A DNA stretch of 64,000 bases from Lingula anatina (Eukaryota > Brachiopoda > Lingulata > Lingulida > Lingulidae). A program made the translations under genes and the position numbers. The stretch spans positions 505,314-569,313 of the forward strand of contig NW_019773537.1 in NCBI RefSeq assembly GCF_001039355.2. Reading direction: 5' to 3'. Shown here in pieces: positions 43,170 through 53,837 of this stretch. Position 1 is the first letter of the stretch. Each line of letters opens with the position of its first letter. The notes under the pieces were generated by a model, which had not been told where the DNA came from, made no database searches, and saw nothing but the letters and a program-made list of their open reading frames with translations.

Positions 43170-43220
<51 letters not shown>
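42929..43220. repeat. Long polypyrimidine (CT-rich) tract
   Basis: About 290 bases almost entirely C and T on the + strand, ending in a perfect (CT)n run at 43172-43220. Confidence 0.95.
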
Positions 43221-43224
<4 letters not shown>

Positions 43225-43718
43225 GATTCGGTGCATGCAATAACCTTACTGCCGGCCCCTTAAAGGACACCATCACGATAACATCGACCAGAACAATATG
43301 ACAAACATGCCTCGCCCATAAACGTCCTAAGAGGCTAAACACATTTGCTAATCGTCATCAGTGCAAATGTTCAGTGTAAATAGAAGATCGACACAGGGGC
43401 AAACTAAATAAAGCTACTGTTGCGCAGCAGTGAATGGATTATTTGTCTTCATATTGTGTCCTACATAATAACATTTCGTTTTTTTTTAATAATAAAAAGG
43501 AATGCGACTTGTCTATGCATAGTTTTGGACGAGCTCGCTTTTTTGGCCAGTCTGTGCGTACGTGTCGTTATTGAAACGTATTGTGCATCTGCTTATACAG
43601 GTAGTATAATACTGGACCTTAAGGCATAAGGGAGATAAAAATAATCCAAGAAATCATTACTATGTTTTTTGTAACTGTCTTCAGGTAAAACAGCCGAGTC
43701 CTTAGTTACCATTCTCGA

Positions 43719-43818
43719 TTACAAGCAAGTCTCTTTCTGTTCTTCTCCTGCTGCCATTTAAATCAACTCCACAGTCATATCATCGTAACTTTTCACGTCC
43801 GTAACGCCAACCCTTTTG
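43719..43818 (-). pseudogene. 3' end of an acyltransferase gene, relic
   Basis: The minus strand reads RVGVTDVKSYDDMTVELI, a stop, then MAAGEEQKETCL and a stop. This matches the C-terminus of gene 2 just upstream (ending MAAGEEEKGTCL) with the usual NRVSxxNAKxYAELTVELMK segment decayed. The flank ATTCTCGATTACAAGCAAGT is also repeated at the gene 2 end (43906-43925). It is a tandem partial duplicate. Confidence 0.8.
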
Positions 43819-43913
43819 GAATAAAAATGTTCAATAAGCTCGATTAAGAAATCATTTAGATAACTGGCTTTAGGCAAGGCATACATGTACGAGCCCTTAA
43901 TTAACGTTTTCGA

Positions 43914-45329
43914 TTACAAGCAAGTCCCTTTTTCTTCTTCGCCCGCTGCCATCTTCATCAACTTCACGGTCAGAGCAGTGTATTTTTTGGCGTTCGTAGC
44001 GCTAGCCCTATTGGTGCAGTAGTCAAGGTTATAGCAGAAACGACCGCGGAATTTGTGCAAAAAATGCACAAAAGGTACAGGATATCTATGTGCCGCGGAG
44101 GAAGTGGCAATTCTCGTGGCGTGAACCTCGTCGTCTTGTCCTCCAGGAGGACATAACTTGTCGCAATCGCCGATATTGGATGTTGCAAATTCCATTGTAC
44201 AGTCTCGACTTGCTAGCATGCTTTTCACGCCTTCGTCCCCAAAGTAATCCGATATTTTACACAGCTGCATGATTCCCCCATTGCGAAGCATGGACTGAAT
44301 AACTTCAGTTGCATTCTTTGCAAGTATCCAGAAGGCGGTATATGTGATTTCTGTTGGGGTCGGTAATGTGACTTCAGGTATACAAGAGAAAAGTCCTAAA
44401 GCAGTGCTCAGTTCTGAAAGCATAAAGCGCCGCGTATTAACAGAATGGATGGAACCTATTTTCAACACGCTGGGTGGTTTTCCATCATTGACCACACTAG
44501 CCATGGCCATGGATGCAGCAGCAAAGAAGGCACCATGGACTGTTGTCCCATGATCCTTACACTTCGCTATGAATCTCTCCGTTTCTTGAATCGAGAATTC
44601 AACTGCCACTGTTTTGGTATACATATCAGCAATTGCAGGCGGTGGTGGATATCGATTCATATACAGACTCTTTCTTTGAAACCATTCCATGAACTTTGAT
44701 CTTGCCACCTGAAGATAATCTCGCCAAGTGAATGTCATCACATCTCGTGGTAAGAGATCTTCCAAAGCCGGTTGAAACACCACTGGATCGCCATTTTCGC
44801 AGGATACACCCGACATGTGAGCGTTAAGAATGTGAATTAGCCTGTGTAGCATGAATAGATTCGAAGTTCCATCCATGATAGAATGGTGGACCCCAAACAC
44901 GACTACACTGGTGAATCCGTGGTTGGCATTTGAGATACCATTCCCCGTTGTTGAACCATCACCTCTTTCGGGCATTCTCGCGACTTTGACTCTCCAAAGT
45001 GGACCATTGATGGTGTCAAACATCACGCGCATCACATCCTCGTGGACCTTCTCCCATCCATTTTCTGACATCACATTAATCATCTCAAAGTCTACCCGAG
45101 GGGTGTCCATATACTTGAAGTACCTCTTCCCTTCGTGCCAAACTATGGTCAGGCGAAGATGTGGGATCTCTCGTTGCAGTTGAACGAAACATTTCTTCCA
45201 CTCATCATTTGTTATCAGTCTTTTTGAGTCAATCCAAGTGGTAAAAGCAACTGTAGAGACGTTTGCTTCATGCATCAAAGCACAGTCGGTTTCATTTCGT
45301 CCCAGTGGGCGAATAATGCCATTTGCCAT
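43914..45329 (-). CDS. CoA-dependent acyltransferase, condensation/alcohol-acetyltransferase fold, gene 2
   Basis: 471 aa from ATG 45329 (MANGIIRPLGRNETDC). Active-site HHSIMDG at residues 148-154, TTVHGAFFAAASMAMAS in the second half, SNIGDCDKLCPPGGQDDEVH and FRGRFCYNLDYCTNR near the C-terminus. Intronless, and length and motif spacing match gene 1. No targeting signal is visible. It faces away from gene 3; the 2.1 kb between them contains a relic. Substrate unknown. Confidence 0.87.
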   Translation of the reverse strand: MANGIIRPLGRNETDCALMHEANVSTVAFTTWIDSKRLITNDEWKKCFVQLQREIPHLRLTIVWHEGKRYFKYMDTPRVDFEMINVMSENGWEKVHEDVMRVMFDTINGPLWRVKVARMPERGDGSTTGNGISNANHGFTSVVVFGVHHSIMDGTSNLFMLHRLIHILNAHMSGVSCENGDPVVFQPALEDLLPRDVMTFTWRDYLQVARSKFMEWFQRKSLYMNRYPPPPAIADMYTKTVAVEFSIQETERFIAKCKDHGTTVHGAFFAAASMAMASVVNDGKPPSVLKIGSIHSVNTRRFMLSELSTALGLFSCIPEVTLPTPTEITYTAFWILAKNATEVIQSMLRNGGIMQLCKISDYFGDEGVKSMLASRDCTMEFATSNIGDCDKLCPPGGQDDEVHATRIATSSAAHRYPVPFVHFLHKFRGRFCYNLDYCTNRASATNAKKYTALTVKLMKMAAGEEEKGTCL

Positions 45330-46262
45330 TTCAGTAACGTTGTTTCTTTACTCGTTAAAGATGGCAAGACTTCGAACCTGAATAGATATGGCAACAGAAT
45401 ACATTTTAAAACGTATTCACAGTGAAACGGGGACGAATATGCAAGAACCAAGCAAGAAACCTTTTAATAAGTCATTCTATTAATTGATTTAAAATACTTT
45501 AATTGAGAAATGAATATATGAAACGAATTGATTAACCACGTATGGCAGGATTGATTGGCTGACTTGCTGACTGCATACATAGCTCATAAACCGACCTCTC
45601 ACTTTCCACATACCAGGTATATGAATGTAGTTAATTTCTTAAAATGCATTCATTGTTTACAGGAAAACAATACGATATATTATTGTTTGATAAATAGATA
45701 CTTACCTTATGTACACTTTTCTAGTAGTTCTAAATTTTTGGGAAGTGAAACACCTTCTCTGCAGGAACAAGCCAAATAGTGTCGACCAACTGAAAAACTA
45801 GGGTATTTATTTAACAGCACATTGGATCATGCCTGACCCGACTGTCGAAATTACCTGTATGATAGAATGAAAAGAAATTATAACGATGGGGCTGCATTGC
45901 ACGTAATGCTTGACCTACCCTGAAGTTAACCATATAAGGCCGGTAACCACACGTGCGGTTCTTTCTTAAAGGTCACTTGTCCTATTCTTGTTATATTCAT
46001 GTAGGAAATATTCACTTAGTAGAGTCATACATGCATCAAGTAAATGGAGGTGTTATTAGAAGTGCAACCTACATTACGTTCAGGTGAAATGAAGAGGAAT
46101 GTGTAATTTGCTTAAAATGTTTCACATGTTCTATGCATGCCACGACAACCAAGATAAGAGTTGAGACCCATTTTAAACATAAAGTCTATTTTCATGTAAA
46201 ACCCGTAGCAAGCGACCTATGTCATTACACCAATACAGACACATTTTTCTCCCACAGCACAT
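45330..46262. other. Spacer between divergent acyltransferase genes
   Basis: 45740-45935 is the second copy of the flank repeat at 42300-42640. From about 46140 the sequence resembles the 5' flank of gene 4 (AGAGTTGAGACCCATTTTAA, AAACCCGTAG then AAGCGAC). Confidence 0.5.
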
Positions 46263-46362
46263 GATGGCGTCCATTTAGGGGAGTTGAAAACTGTTATGCG
46301 ATCATGCACGAAGCTAATGTCTCTACAATTGTTTTTATCACATGGATTTACATATGGCACAG
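46263..46362 (+). pseudogene. 5' fragment of an acyltransferase gene joined to 3' flank
   Basis: After ATGATGGCGTCC the frame shifts to GVENCYAIMHEANVSTIVFI then TWI, the N-terminus of the acyltransferases, and then stops matching. From about 46365 (AGAAACGATACGCTAACGAT onward) the sequence is instead the 3' flank found after genes 3 and 5 and at 58620-58800, ending in ATTGAATCGTCAACAATAAC. The whole catalytic body has been deleted. Confidence 0.8.
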
Positions 46363-46619
46363 AAACGATACGCTAACGATTAAAACGTTTTGTTATCTTG
46401 ATTACGGACGATTTTCCTCTTTCACTGTCTCAGTACAGTATCCTGAAACGTGCAACATAAAAAACACCAAAAGTTGCAGCACAATTTATTGAATCGTCAA
46501 CAATAACAATATTTTCTGAATTTTTATTTACCAGCAAGCAAGAAATACGTATTGCCGCTGTAACGCAAACCATACCGGGTGTAATATTATTATATTTTTT
46601 GAGAAATTCAATAATAACA

Positions 46620-46649
46620 GGAAATATATATATATATATATATATATAG
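46620..46649. repeat. (TA)n microsatellite
   Basis: Short TA run inside the flank shared with 59.3 kb. Confidence 0.85.
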
Positions 46650-46896
46650 CGGAGATCGGGTGAAGATCCGTTTGCATCTTTGCAGGTACAAGCATCGTCC
46701 ACATTTTCTTTCTGGTGCACGTGCAATTCAGTTTGCACCATCCCCGAGTTGATATTTAAATGTATAAGGTGTAGAGCTTTAAAAGCAGATAAAAAACATT
46801 GGTGACCCAGAATGTAGGCCTACTCATCATGTACACTGTATCCCTTTTTCCAGTTATCATGAGAATGAGCAAACATGAAACAGGTGTGAAGTGAAT

Positions 46897-47019
46897 ATGA
46901 AATGGGGCAAGGCTGTAATCGTACTTTTTAGTGTTGCGTCTGGCTCTATTTATCTGGTGATTATACTTAAAGCATCTAAAAAAGATAAGGAAGCCAAACG
47001 CGCCATCGTTCATTAACGG
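46897..47019 (+). other. Probable 5' UTR exon of acyltransferase gene 3 with an upstream ORF
   Basis: A strong donor CGG|GTAAGT at 47020 is conserved upstream of gene 5 (AACAG|GTAAGT at 59698), and AAACCCGCAG at 47411 (AAACCTGCAG at 61356) is a good acceptor. The exon holds an ORF of 39 codons with a hydrophobic run (AVIVLFSVASGSIYLVIIL) that stops at 47014-47016, just before the donor, so it is not fused to the enzyme as read. The gene 5 version is also out of frame after splicing. Confidence 0.45.
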
Positions 47020-47455
47020 GTAAGTACTCGTACATTTTAAAGGTTTTGCCATTAAGAGAGATTATAAAAGAATTGAATATGTGTTCATATGTACACCAAA
47101 CCAACGACTATCCTTAAAACAAGATTTAGTTGGTGTATTTAAGACTCGAAATTTATTCAAAGACCAGACAGCAGTATCATGGGCTTGAACGACAGATAAA
47201 TATCGTCTTGTTTTTTTTTTTCAAACAGGTAGTGAGATTCACTTTCGACAATAATAAAACTGCATCAGTTTTCACAATAATTTGATAATCATTCATTTCT
47301 ATAACATTGCCTCATACATCTCCCTTGTCCATTCCTAATAACGACTTTCTTCTTATTTATGCTTTTGTCAAATAGTTCTATTAAGCCTACTTTTTTATTT
47401 TAAACCCGCAGCAGGCGGCCCCTTTCATCCTGGTAGCTCAGACCCCAAGTTCTTG

Positions 47456-48862
47456 ATGGCCAATAACGTTATTCGCCCACTTAGGGGAGTTGAAGACAGT
47501 TTTGCGATCCTAGACAAAGCTAATGTTTCCAAAGTTGCGTTTACCACGTGGATTAAATCGAAAAGGTTGATAGCCGAGAATGTGTGGGAGCAATGTTTCG
47601 TTCAACTGCAACGACAGATCCCACATCTTCGACTGGCCATAGTTTGGCACGAAGGGAAGAGGCACTTTAAGTATATGGACACCCCTAAAAAAGACTTTGA
47701 GATGATAGATTTGATGTCAGAAGATGGATGGGAGAAGGTCCACGAGGATGTGATGCGCGTGATGTTTGACACCACCAATGGTCCACTTTGGAGAGTCAAA
47801 GTCGCGCAAATGCCTGAAAGATGTGATAGTTCAACAGCAGATAATGATATCTCAAATGAAAGCAACAGCTTCACCAGCGCAGTTGTGTTTGGGGTCCATC
47901 ACTCTATTCTGGATGGAACGTCTAATCTCTTCATGTTACACAGGCTAATCAATATCCTAAACGTTGTCATGTCGGGCGTACCTTGCGAAGATGGCGATGA
48001 TGTAGTACTTCAGCCGGCTTTGGAAGATCTTTTGCCACGAGATGTGATGGCTTTCACTTGGCGAGATTACCTCCAAGTGGTAAAATCAAAGTTTACAGAA
48101 TGGTTGCAAAGCAAGAGTTTATATATGACGCGATATCCGCCACCGCCTGAAATAGCTGCTGCGTATACCAAAACAGTGGCAGTTGAATTCTCGGTTCAAG
48201 ATACGGAGAGATTCATAGCGAAGTGTAAGGATCATGGGACGACTGTCCACGGCGCCTTCTTTGCTGCTGCATCCATGGCCATGGCAAATTTGCTATATGA
48301 TGGGAAAACACCGCGTGAGTTTAACATTGCTTCTGCCCACGCTGTAAATATGCGACGTTTTCTGGCCCCCGAATTGCGCACTGCCCTTGGAACTTTAATT
48401 TCCGTACTCGATGTTAAATTAGCAACTTCAACAGCTTTCACATACAGTGCCTTCTGGATATTTGCCAAAAAAGCAACCGAGATTATTCACTCCAAACTTC
48501 ACAATGGCGATATTATACAGGTTTGTAAACTTTGGGATTATCTTGGCCTAAACTTAAAACGGATTTTAGCAACTTCAGACTGTACAATGGAATTTCTAAC
48601 GTCAAATATTGGAGATTGCGACAAGTTATGTCCTCCTGGTGGAAAAGACGACGAAGTTCACGCTACGAGGATTGTCACATCCGCCGCAGGGCATAGATAC
48701 CCTTACCCATTTCTGCACTTCCTGCACAAATTCCGCGGTCGATTCTGCTACAACCTTGACTACTACACTAACAGGGTTAGTGATGCCAACGCCAAGCAAT
48801 ACGCTGAGCTGACCGTCGCATGGATGAAGATGGCAGGAGGAGACGAGAAAATATTGGAATAG
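47456..48862 (+). CDS. CoA-dependent acyltransferase, condensation/alcohol-acetyltransferase fold, gene 3
   Basis: 468 aa from ATG 47456 (MANNVIRPLRG). HHSILDG at residues 148-154, TTVHGAFFAAASMAMAN, SNIGDCDKLCPPGGKDDEVH and FRGRFCYNLDYYTNR. Intronless in the coding part, with a 5' UTR intron suggested by the AAACCCGCAG acceptor. The C-terminus MAGGDEKILE is shared only with gene 5. From 48161 to 48957 it differs from gene 5 at a single base that I could find (48286), while the 5' half differs at about two dozen positions. Confidence 0.88.
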   Translation: MANNVIRPLRGVEDSFAILDKANVSKVAFTTWIKSKRLIAENVWEQCFVQLQRQIPHLRLAIVWHEGKRHFKYMDTPKKDFEMIDLMSEDGWEKVHEDVMRVMFDTTNGPLWRVKVAQMPERCDSSTADNDISNESNSFTSAVVFGVHHSILDGTSNLFMLHRLINILNVVMSGVPCEDGDDVVLQPALEDLLPRDVMAFTWRDYLQVVKSKFTEWLQSKSLYMTRYPPPPEIAAAYTKTVAVEFSVQDTERFIAKCKDHGTTVHGAFFAAASMAMANLLYDGKTPREFNIASAHAVNMRRFLAPELRTALGTLISVLDVKLATSTAFTYSAFWIFAKKATEIIHSKLHNGDIIQVCKLWDYLGLNLKRILATSDCTMEFLTSNIGDCDKLCPPGGKDDEVHATRIVTSAAGHRYPYPFLHFLHKFRGRFCYNLDYYTNRVSDANAKQYAELTVAWMKMAGGDEKILE

Positions 48863-50047
48863 TTGAAAAGATGCCAACGGAAGAGAAAATCTTAGAATAC
48901 GGTGAGAAAGGAATCAATAAGGCGAGCTCCATGGACTGTTTATCTACACTAATTAATTACATTACAAAACAACACGTGTCCTCAAGATAAAGATATTCAC
49001 ACCGAAGGAGAGAACATTTCTTCCCAAATTGGTACACCAGACTGGCAACATAAAAATAAGTCTGAGCGGGAATTATCCCAGAGCAATGCAATCGGCGCAT
49101 AGTATTCAGTGGATTTTTCACTCCAAACAGGTGGCGATTAAATACATACACGGACAGACTTTATATAGGAGCCTATATGTAACGCTCAATTGACTAGTAT
49201 CCATATCACACGCTTGAAATTTATTACTATAGCTTGGATGTGGCGAATGCTAATTTTGCTTGTGAATATACATGTATTTATTTCTATATAGTTTAGATAT
49301 GGGATATGCCAATTTTGCCTGTACATATATGATCAAGTTATTGAACCACGATTACGGCCGATAATCCCTTTTCACCCTAGCTCTATGAACAGTATCGATC
49401 CAAAAGTATGTAACAGAAAAAAAGGACATAAAATTACTACACATTTTATTGAATCGTCAACAATGACAAACTTTTCTGAATTCTTTTACTACTATGCAAG
49501 CAAGTAATGCGTGTTGTTGTTTTAACGCAAACTATATATATCGGATGTTATTTGATTTTTTTAGAAATTCAATGGTAACAGAGAATCAAAAATTTTATAG
49601 TTTACATCTGATGGTGTTTTTTTCTCACGAAGTCAATGCCGAATAGACATGAAAAAAAATAATGACCACGCAAATAGTTTAAATAACTTGTTTTTATTCT
49701 ATCGTTTTGTCTTTTTTTAACTGGGACATATTTAGATGCAAAATGAATGCTTTCTATCTAGGCATCACTGAGGACTAAATAATTGAACTTCATATTTTTT
49801 CAACGGCTGCTAACGAATTCTTTCTTAGCCCAATCACATACCTCCGGAAGAAGTTACTATATTCTTTATGCTTGGTCCTTGAGTTATGAGCCAGATATTG
49901 TCTCCCGCTGTAATAACAGAAAAAAAAGCCGTTGACTATGGCCGCATTCACAACACATTCACAGTTGATCCGAGGGTTAAATGATCCGTGGATCAAATAT
50001 AACACGAACTTGACAATGAATTCCCGACTCCCACGCACGCCGTCAGG
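48863..50047. repeat. 3' flank duplicated downstream of gene 5
   Basis: Nearly collinear with 62809-64000, including ATTTTATTGAATCGTCAACA and the GGCCGCATTC MITE that starts at 49939. No gene. Confidence 0.85.
49939..50047. mobile_element. GGCCGCATTC/GATCCG MITE, left part
   Basis: GGCCGCATTCACAACA, then GTTGATCCGAGGGTTAAATG and ATCCGTGGATCAAATA. The right end is missing. Related copies lie at 50346, 50786 and 63899. Confidence 0.65.
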
Positions 50048-50345
50048 GTTTGATAATAAATGAGCAACATAACCGGAGTTCTTTGAGTGCCTCATTTAGT
50101 ACACCAAAAGCACGTTTGTCCTTTAAAATGTCAGGTTTTGATTTTGGATTAGATTCTGTATAGGTTGGCGTCCTTCGAAATATGGTGGTGACTATATGTT
50201 GTGCGGTGGATTCCAGGATAAAAACGTGGCTCCCAATCACATACCTCCTGAAGAAGTTTCTACTGGTATATGCTTTAGGCTTGGTCCTTGAGTTGAAAAC
50301 CAGATATTGTCACCCTCTGTAATTACTTAGAAAGCCGTTGACTTT

Positions 50346-50520
50346 GGCCGCATTCACAACCAGTTGATCCGAGGATTAAATGATCCGTGGATCAAATAAA
50401 GCTCAAACTTGACAATGGATTCCCGACTCCTAAGCACGCCGTCCTAGCGGGGGGCAGAGTGATTAAATCTCGGCACCCTTACAAGTGAGTCGCGCCATAT
50501 TTGATCTGCCGAATAATAAG
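50346..50520. mobile_element. GGCCGCATTC/GATCCG MITE, nearly full
   Basis: Same left end as at 49939. The right part CGCGCCATATTTGATCTGCC mirrors the subterminal part of the left end, but the outer right end is missing. A further left fragment lies at 50786-50845 with the same GATCCGAGGATTAAATG core. Confidence 0.65.
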
Positions 50521-52427
50521 TTCGAAATAGTTTTAACTAGACTTTGATTACAAAGTGTCTCACGTGTAATTCAGTAATATAAACCAACAATCCGCGGTAG
50601 CTTTGGATGTCCTGTAATAACTGAACTATCATGAAAAGGGTCTTAAAGTGAAAGAAGACACACTGCTCTCTTTTGTCATGGCCAGAAATGCGCAGCATTC
50701 ACGCGATACGCGAGGGCGCTACAGTAGGGCTTTACGTGACTCAACTAGCCAATCACAGCACAACAATGGCATCGCACACAGTCTCACAACCAGTTGATCC
50801 GAGGATTAAATGATCCGTGGATCAAATAAAGCTCAAACTTGACAATAAGTGCTCAGCCCATTGTCAAGTAGTGTTAGTTCATGGTAACAAGCGTCTGACA
50901 TGTGCAGAGAAGTTTATTGTAATATATATATTGTTGTTATTGTTACATTATTAAATCTAACTCTGTATCCAAGAAGTATAACTATACTGTACCAAGTCAG
51001 GTACTGATGATGTGTCGTGATCTTATTCTTTTTTATATTCAAATAATTGAATAATGTGGGTAAAATTGGTCTTCCACTTCTTATTTGCATTTTTCCTTTA
51101 CTACAATATTATTTTGGAACAGTTGCAGCATTAAAATTTAAAATAAATAGCAATCTGAAAGAAGAATTTTGCATTATTATTAAATGATGATAAGAATTTT
51201 GGATTAAGAGATTAGCTAAGTACTGAGTAGTGATATTGTCAGTCAATTTATGTAGAATCTGATAATATGATTGAAAATACTGATTGAATTCTTGGCCTTG
51301 CACTGGGCAGTTTCACATTTGTGTTAAGTGCTTTTTTTGGACTCCATTGTACAGTGATAAAAGTTCTTCAATTGCCATGAAAGTTTTTAATCAGACTCTG
51401 TATGGTGCTGCTATCTGCTGGTGCAATCGGCAACGAATGAGTTTGCCTTTGTTTCTGAGTGAATCTACCGTCTAAAATCACTATTTCTGAAAATACCCTG
51501 TATGTGCGTTTTGCTGAGGGTAGGCTAGGCAATACACGGCAGACTTTTTGGAACGTGTGTACAACAGAAAACATAGCACAGCGTTGCTGTCTATCGGCAT
51601 CAGGCCGTTAGTTTGTCAATTATCACGAATTACCCACGAATCGCGAACCCATTCATTTGCCTATGGCAATCTAGCAACTAATTAAAAGTGCACGCATTCG
51701 CAGTGGGCTAAGTGTGACGTCATGCAGTGCATTTCTGGGGATGCTGTTCATGTCAAGTACAACATACAACCGTACGTATAAACTACTATGATTTACTATT
51801 TAGAAATTAACTGCAGGCACCGTTCGCGGATAAATTGAATGCTGGACCTACATACAAACGGCTGTGACATTGAACTGCACATTTATATTACGCAACATTA
51901 TAAAACAGTTTCAGGGGATCTTACAACCTGCCGTCACGTACATACAATCAACGTGCATGTGATGTGTCTACAGAGTAAACTCCACATTTGTTTATAGAGG
52001 TTAAAAACGCACACACACAGGTCAAACTTACAGATGTCCTTATAATCACAATACAGGTCAGTATTTGACTAAAGTTTTATTCAAAAACTGAAGCCACGTA
52101 CGCTTCAGCGACAGTTATAAATGTAGCCTTGTTTTATTTATACGAAAAAATCACTTCGTAAAATCATACCAGGCACAAATAGATGCAATTCGTAGTGCGA
52201 TCTTTATCATATAAATGCCATGTGAAGAGGAATGTGTCATTTGCTAAAAACGAGTCTTTGGCGTTTAAAAAGCCACAGAATCCCAAATGATACATTTATA
52301 TGCACGTAACGACAAGCAAGGAAAGGATTGAGACCCATTAGGAACATAAAGCCTATTCTAATTTTAAACCCGTAGTAAGCGACTTCTTCCATCACAACTA
52401 TACAGACACCATTTCCTCACATAGCAC
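50521..52427. other. Intergenic, 5' region of acyltransferase gene 4
   Basis: No exon recognised. The last 250 bases resemble the 5' flank at 46140-46260 (GACCCATTAGGAACATAAAG, AAACCCGTAG), including the probable 5' UTR acceptor at 52377. Confidence 0.4.
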
Positions 52428-53837
52428 ATGAAGACGTCCCTGATGTCAAATAACGTTCTTCGTCCCCTTAGGGGAATTGAAAATTGTTATGCGATCATGC
52501 ACGAAGCTGGTGTCTCTACAATTGCTTTTACCACTTGGATTGAATCAAAACGGCTAATAACAGATAATGTGTGGGAGCAATGTTTCGGGCAGCTGCAACG
52601 AGAGATCCCACATCTTCGCCTGGCCATAGTTTGGCACGAAGGAAAGAGGCACTTCAAGTATATGGACATCCCTCGCGTAGACTTCGAGATAGTAAATGCG
52701 ACGTCATTAGATGGCTGGGAGGAAGTTCACGAGGGTGTGATGCGCGTGGTGTTTGACACCACCAATGGTCCTCTTTGGTTAGTAAAAGTCGTGCGAATGC
52801 CTAACAAAGAGGATGGCACAACAATCGACAATGATATCTCAAATGAAAGCAACAGATTCAACAACGTAGTCGTCTTCGGGATCAATCACACTGTCATGGA
52901 TGGAACGTCCAATCTTTTCATGTTACGCAGATTAATCGACATCCTAAATGCTGTTATGTCGGGCACATCTTGCGAGGATGGCGATGCAGTGGTGCTTCAG
53001 CCAGCTTTGGAAGATCTCTTGCCACGAGATGTGATGTCTTTCACTTGGCGAGATTATCTTCACGTGGTAAAATACAAGATTATGGACTGGTTTCCAAGAA
53101 AGAGTCTGTATATTAAGCAATTTCCTCCACCATCTGCAACAGTTGATACGTATACGAAATCAGTGGCAGTTAAATTCTCGATTCAAGAAACGGAGAGATT
53201 CATAGCAGAGTGTAAGGATCATGGGACAACAGTCCATGGCGCCTTCTTTGCTGCTGCATCCATAGCCATGGCCAGTCTGCTAAATGATGACAAACCACCA
53301 AGCTCGTTTAACATTGCTTCTGCGCACGCAATAAATATGCGACGTTTTCTGGCCCCTGAATTAAGCACTACATTTGGACTTATAATTTGCATACCTGTGG
53401 TTACGTTAAAGACCCCAACTATTGCCACTTACAGTGCATTCTGGACCTTTGCCAAAAAAGCAAATGAAGTTGTCCACGACAAGCTTAACAACGGGGATTT
53501 TATACAGTCTTGTAAACTTTGGGATTACCTTGGTGAAGGTAGCGTCAGACGGACGTTAGCTGCTCCAGATTGTACATTGGAATTTGGAATTTCCAATATC
53601 GGTGACTGCGACAAGTTATGTCCACCTGGTGGACAAGACGACGAGGTTCACGCCACGAGAATCATCACATCCACCGCGGGACATAGGTACCCTAAGCCAT
53701 TCCTGCACTTCCTGCACAAGTTCCGCGGTCGATTCTGCTACAACCTTGACTACTACACCAATAGGATTAGTGACACGAACGCCAAGAGATACTCTGAGCT
53801 GACGGTGGAGTTGATGAAGATGGCAGCAGGGAATTAA
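52428..53837 (+). CDS. CoA-dependent acyltransferase, condensation/alcohol-acetyltransferase fold, gene 4
   Basis: 469 aa from ATG 52428 (MKTSLMSNNVLRPLRG); a second in-frame ATG at 52443 fits the other family starts better. The active site reads NHTVMDG: the first His of HHxxxDG is Asn (residue 153) while the catalytic second His (154), Asp and Gly are kept. TTVHGAFFAAASIAMAS, SNIGDCDKLCPPGGQDDEVH and FRGRFCYNLDYYTNR follow. Intronless. It is the most divergent of the three plus-strand genes. Its last 150 bases are repeated after the gap at 54405. Confidence 0.87.
   Translation: MKTSLMSNNVLRPLRGIENCYAIMHEAGVSTIAFTTWIESKRLITDNVWEQCFGQLQREIPHLRLAIVWHEGKRHFKYMDIPRVDFEIVNATSLDGWEEVHEGVMRVVFDTTNGPLWLVKVVRMPNKEDGTTIDNDISNESNRFNNVVVFGINHTVMDGTSNLFMLRRLIDILNAVMSGTSCEDGDAVVLQPALEDLLPRDVMSFTWRDYLHVVKYKIMDWFPRKSLYIKQFPPPSATVDTYTKSVAVKFSIQETERFIAECKDHGTTVHGAFFAAASIAMASLLNDDKPPSSFNIASAHAINMRRFLAPELSTTFGLIICIPVVTLKTPTIATYSAFWTFAKKANEVVHDKLNNGDFIQSCKLWDYLGEGSVRRTLAAPDCTLEFGISNIGDCDKLCPPGGQDDEVHATRIITSTAGHRYPKPFLHFLHKFRGRFCYNLDYYTNRISDTNAKRYSELTVELMKMAAGN

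Noticed and set aside
42816-43301. 161-codon frame rich in Ser, Leu and Phe
   Set aside because: It is the translation of the CT-rich low-complexity tract.
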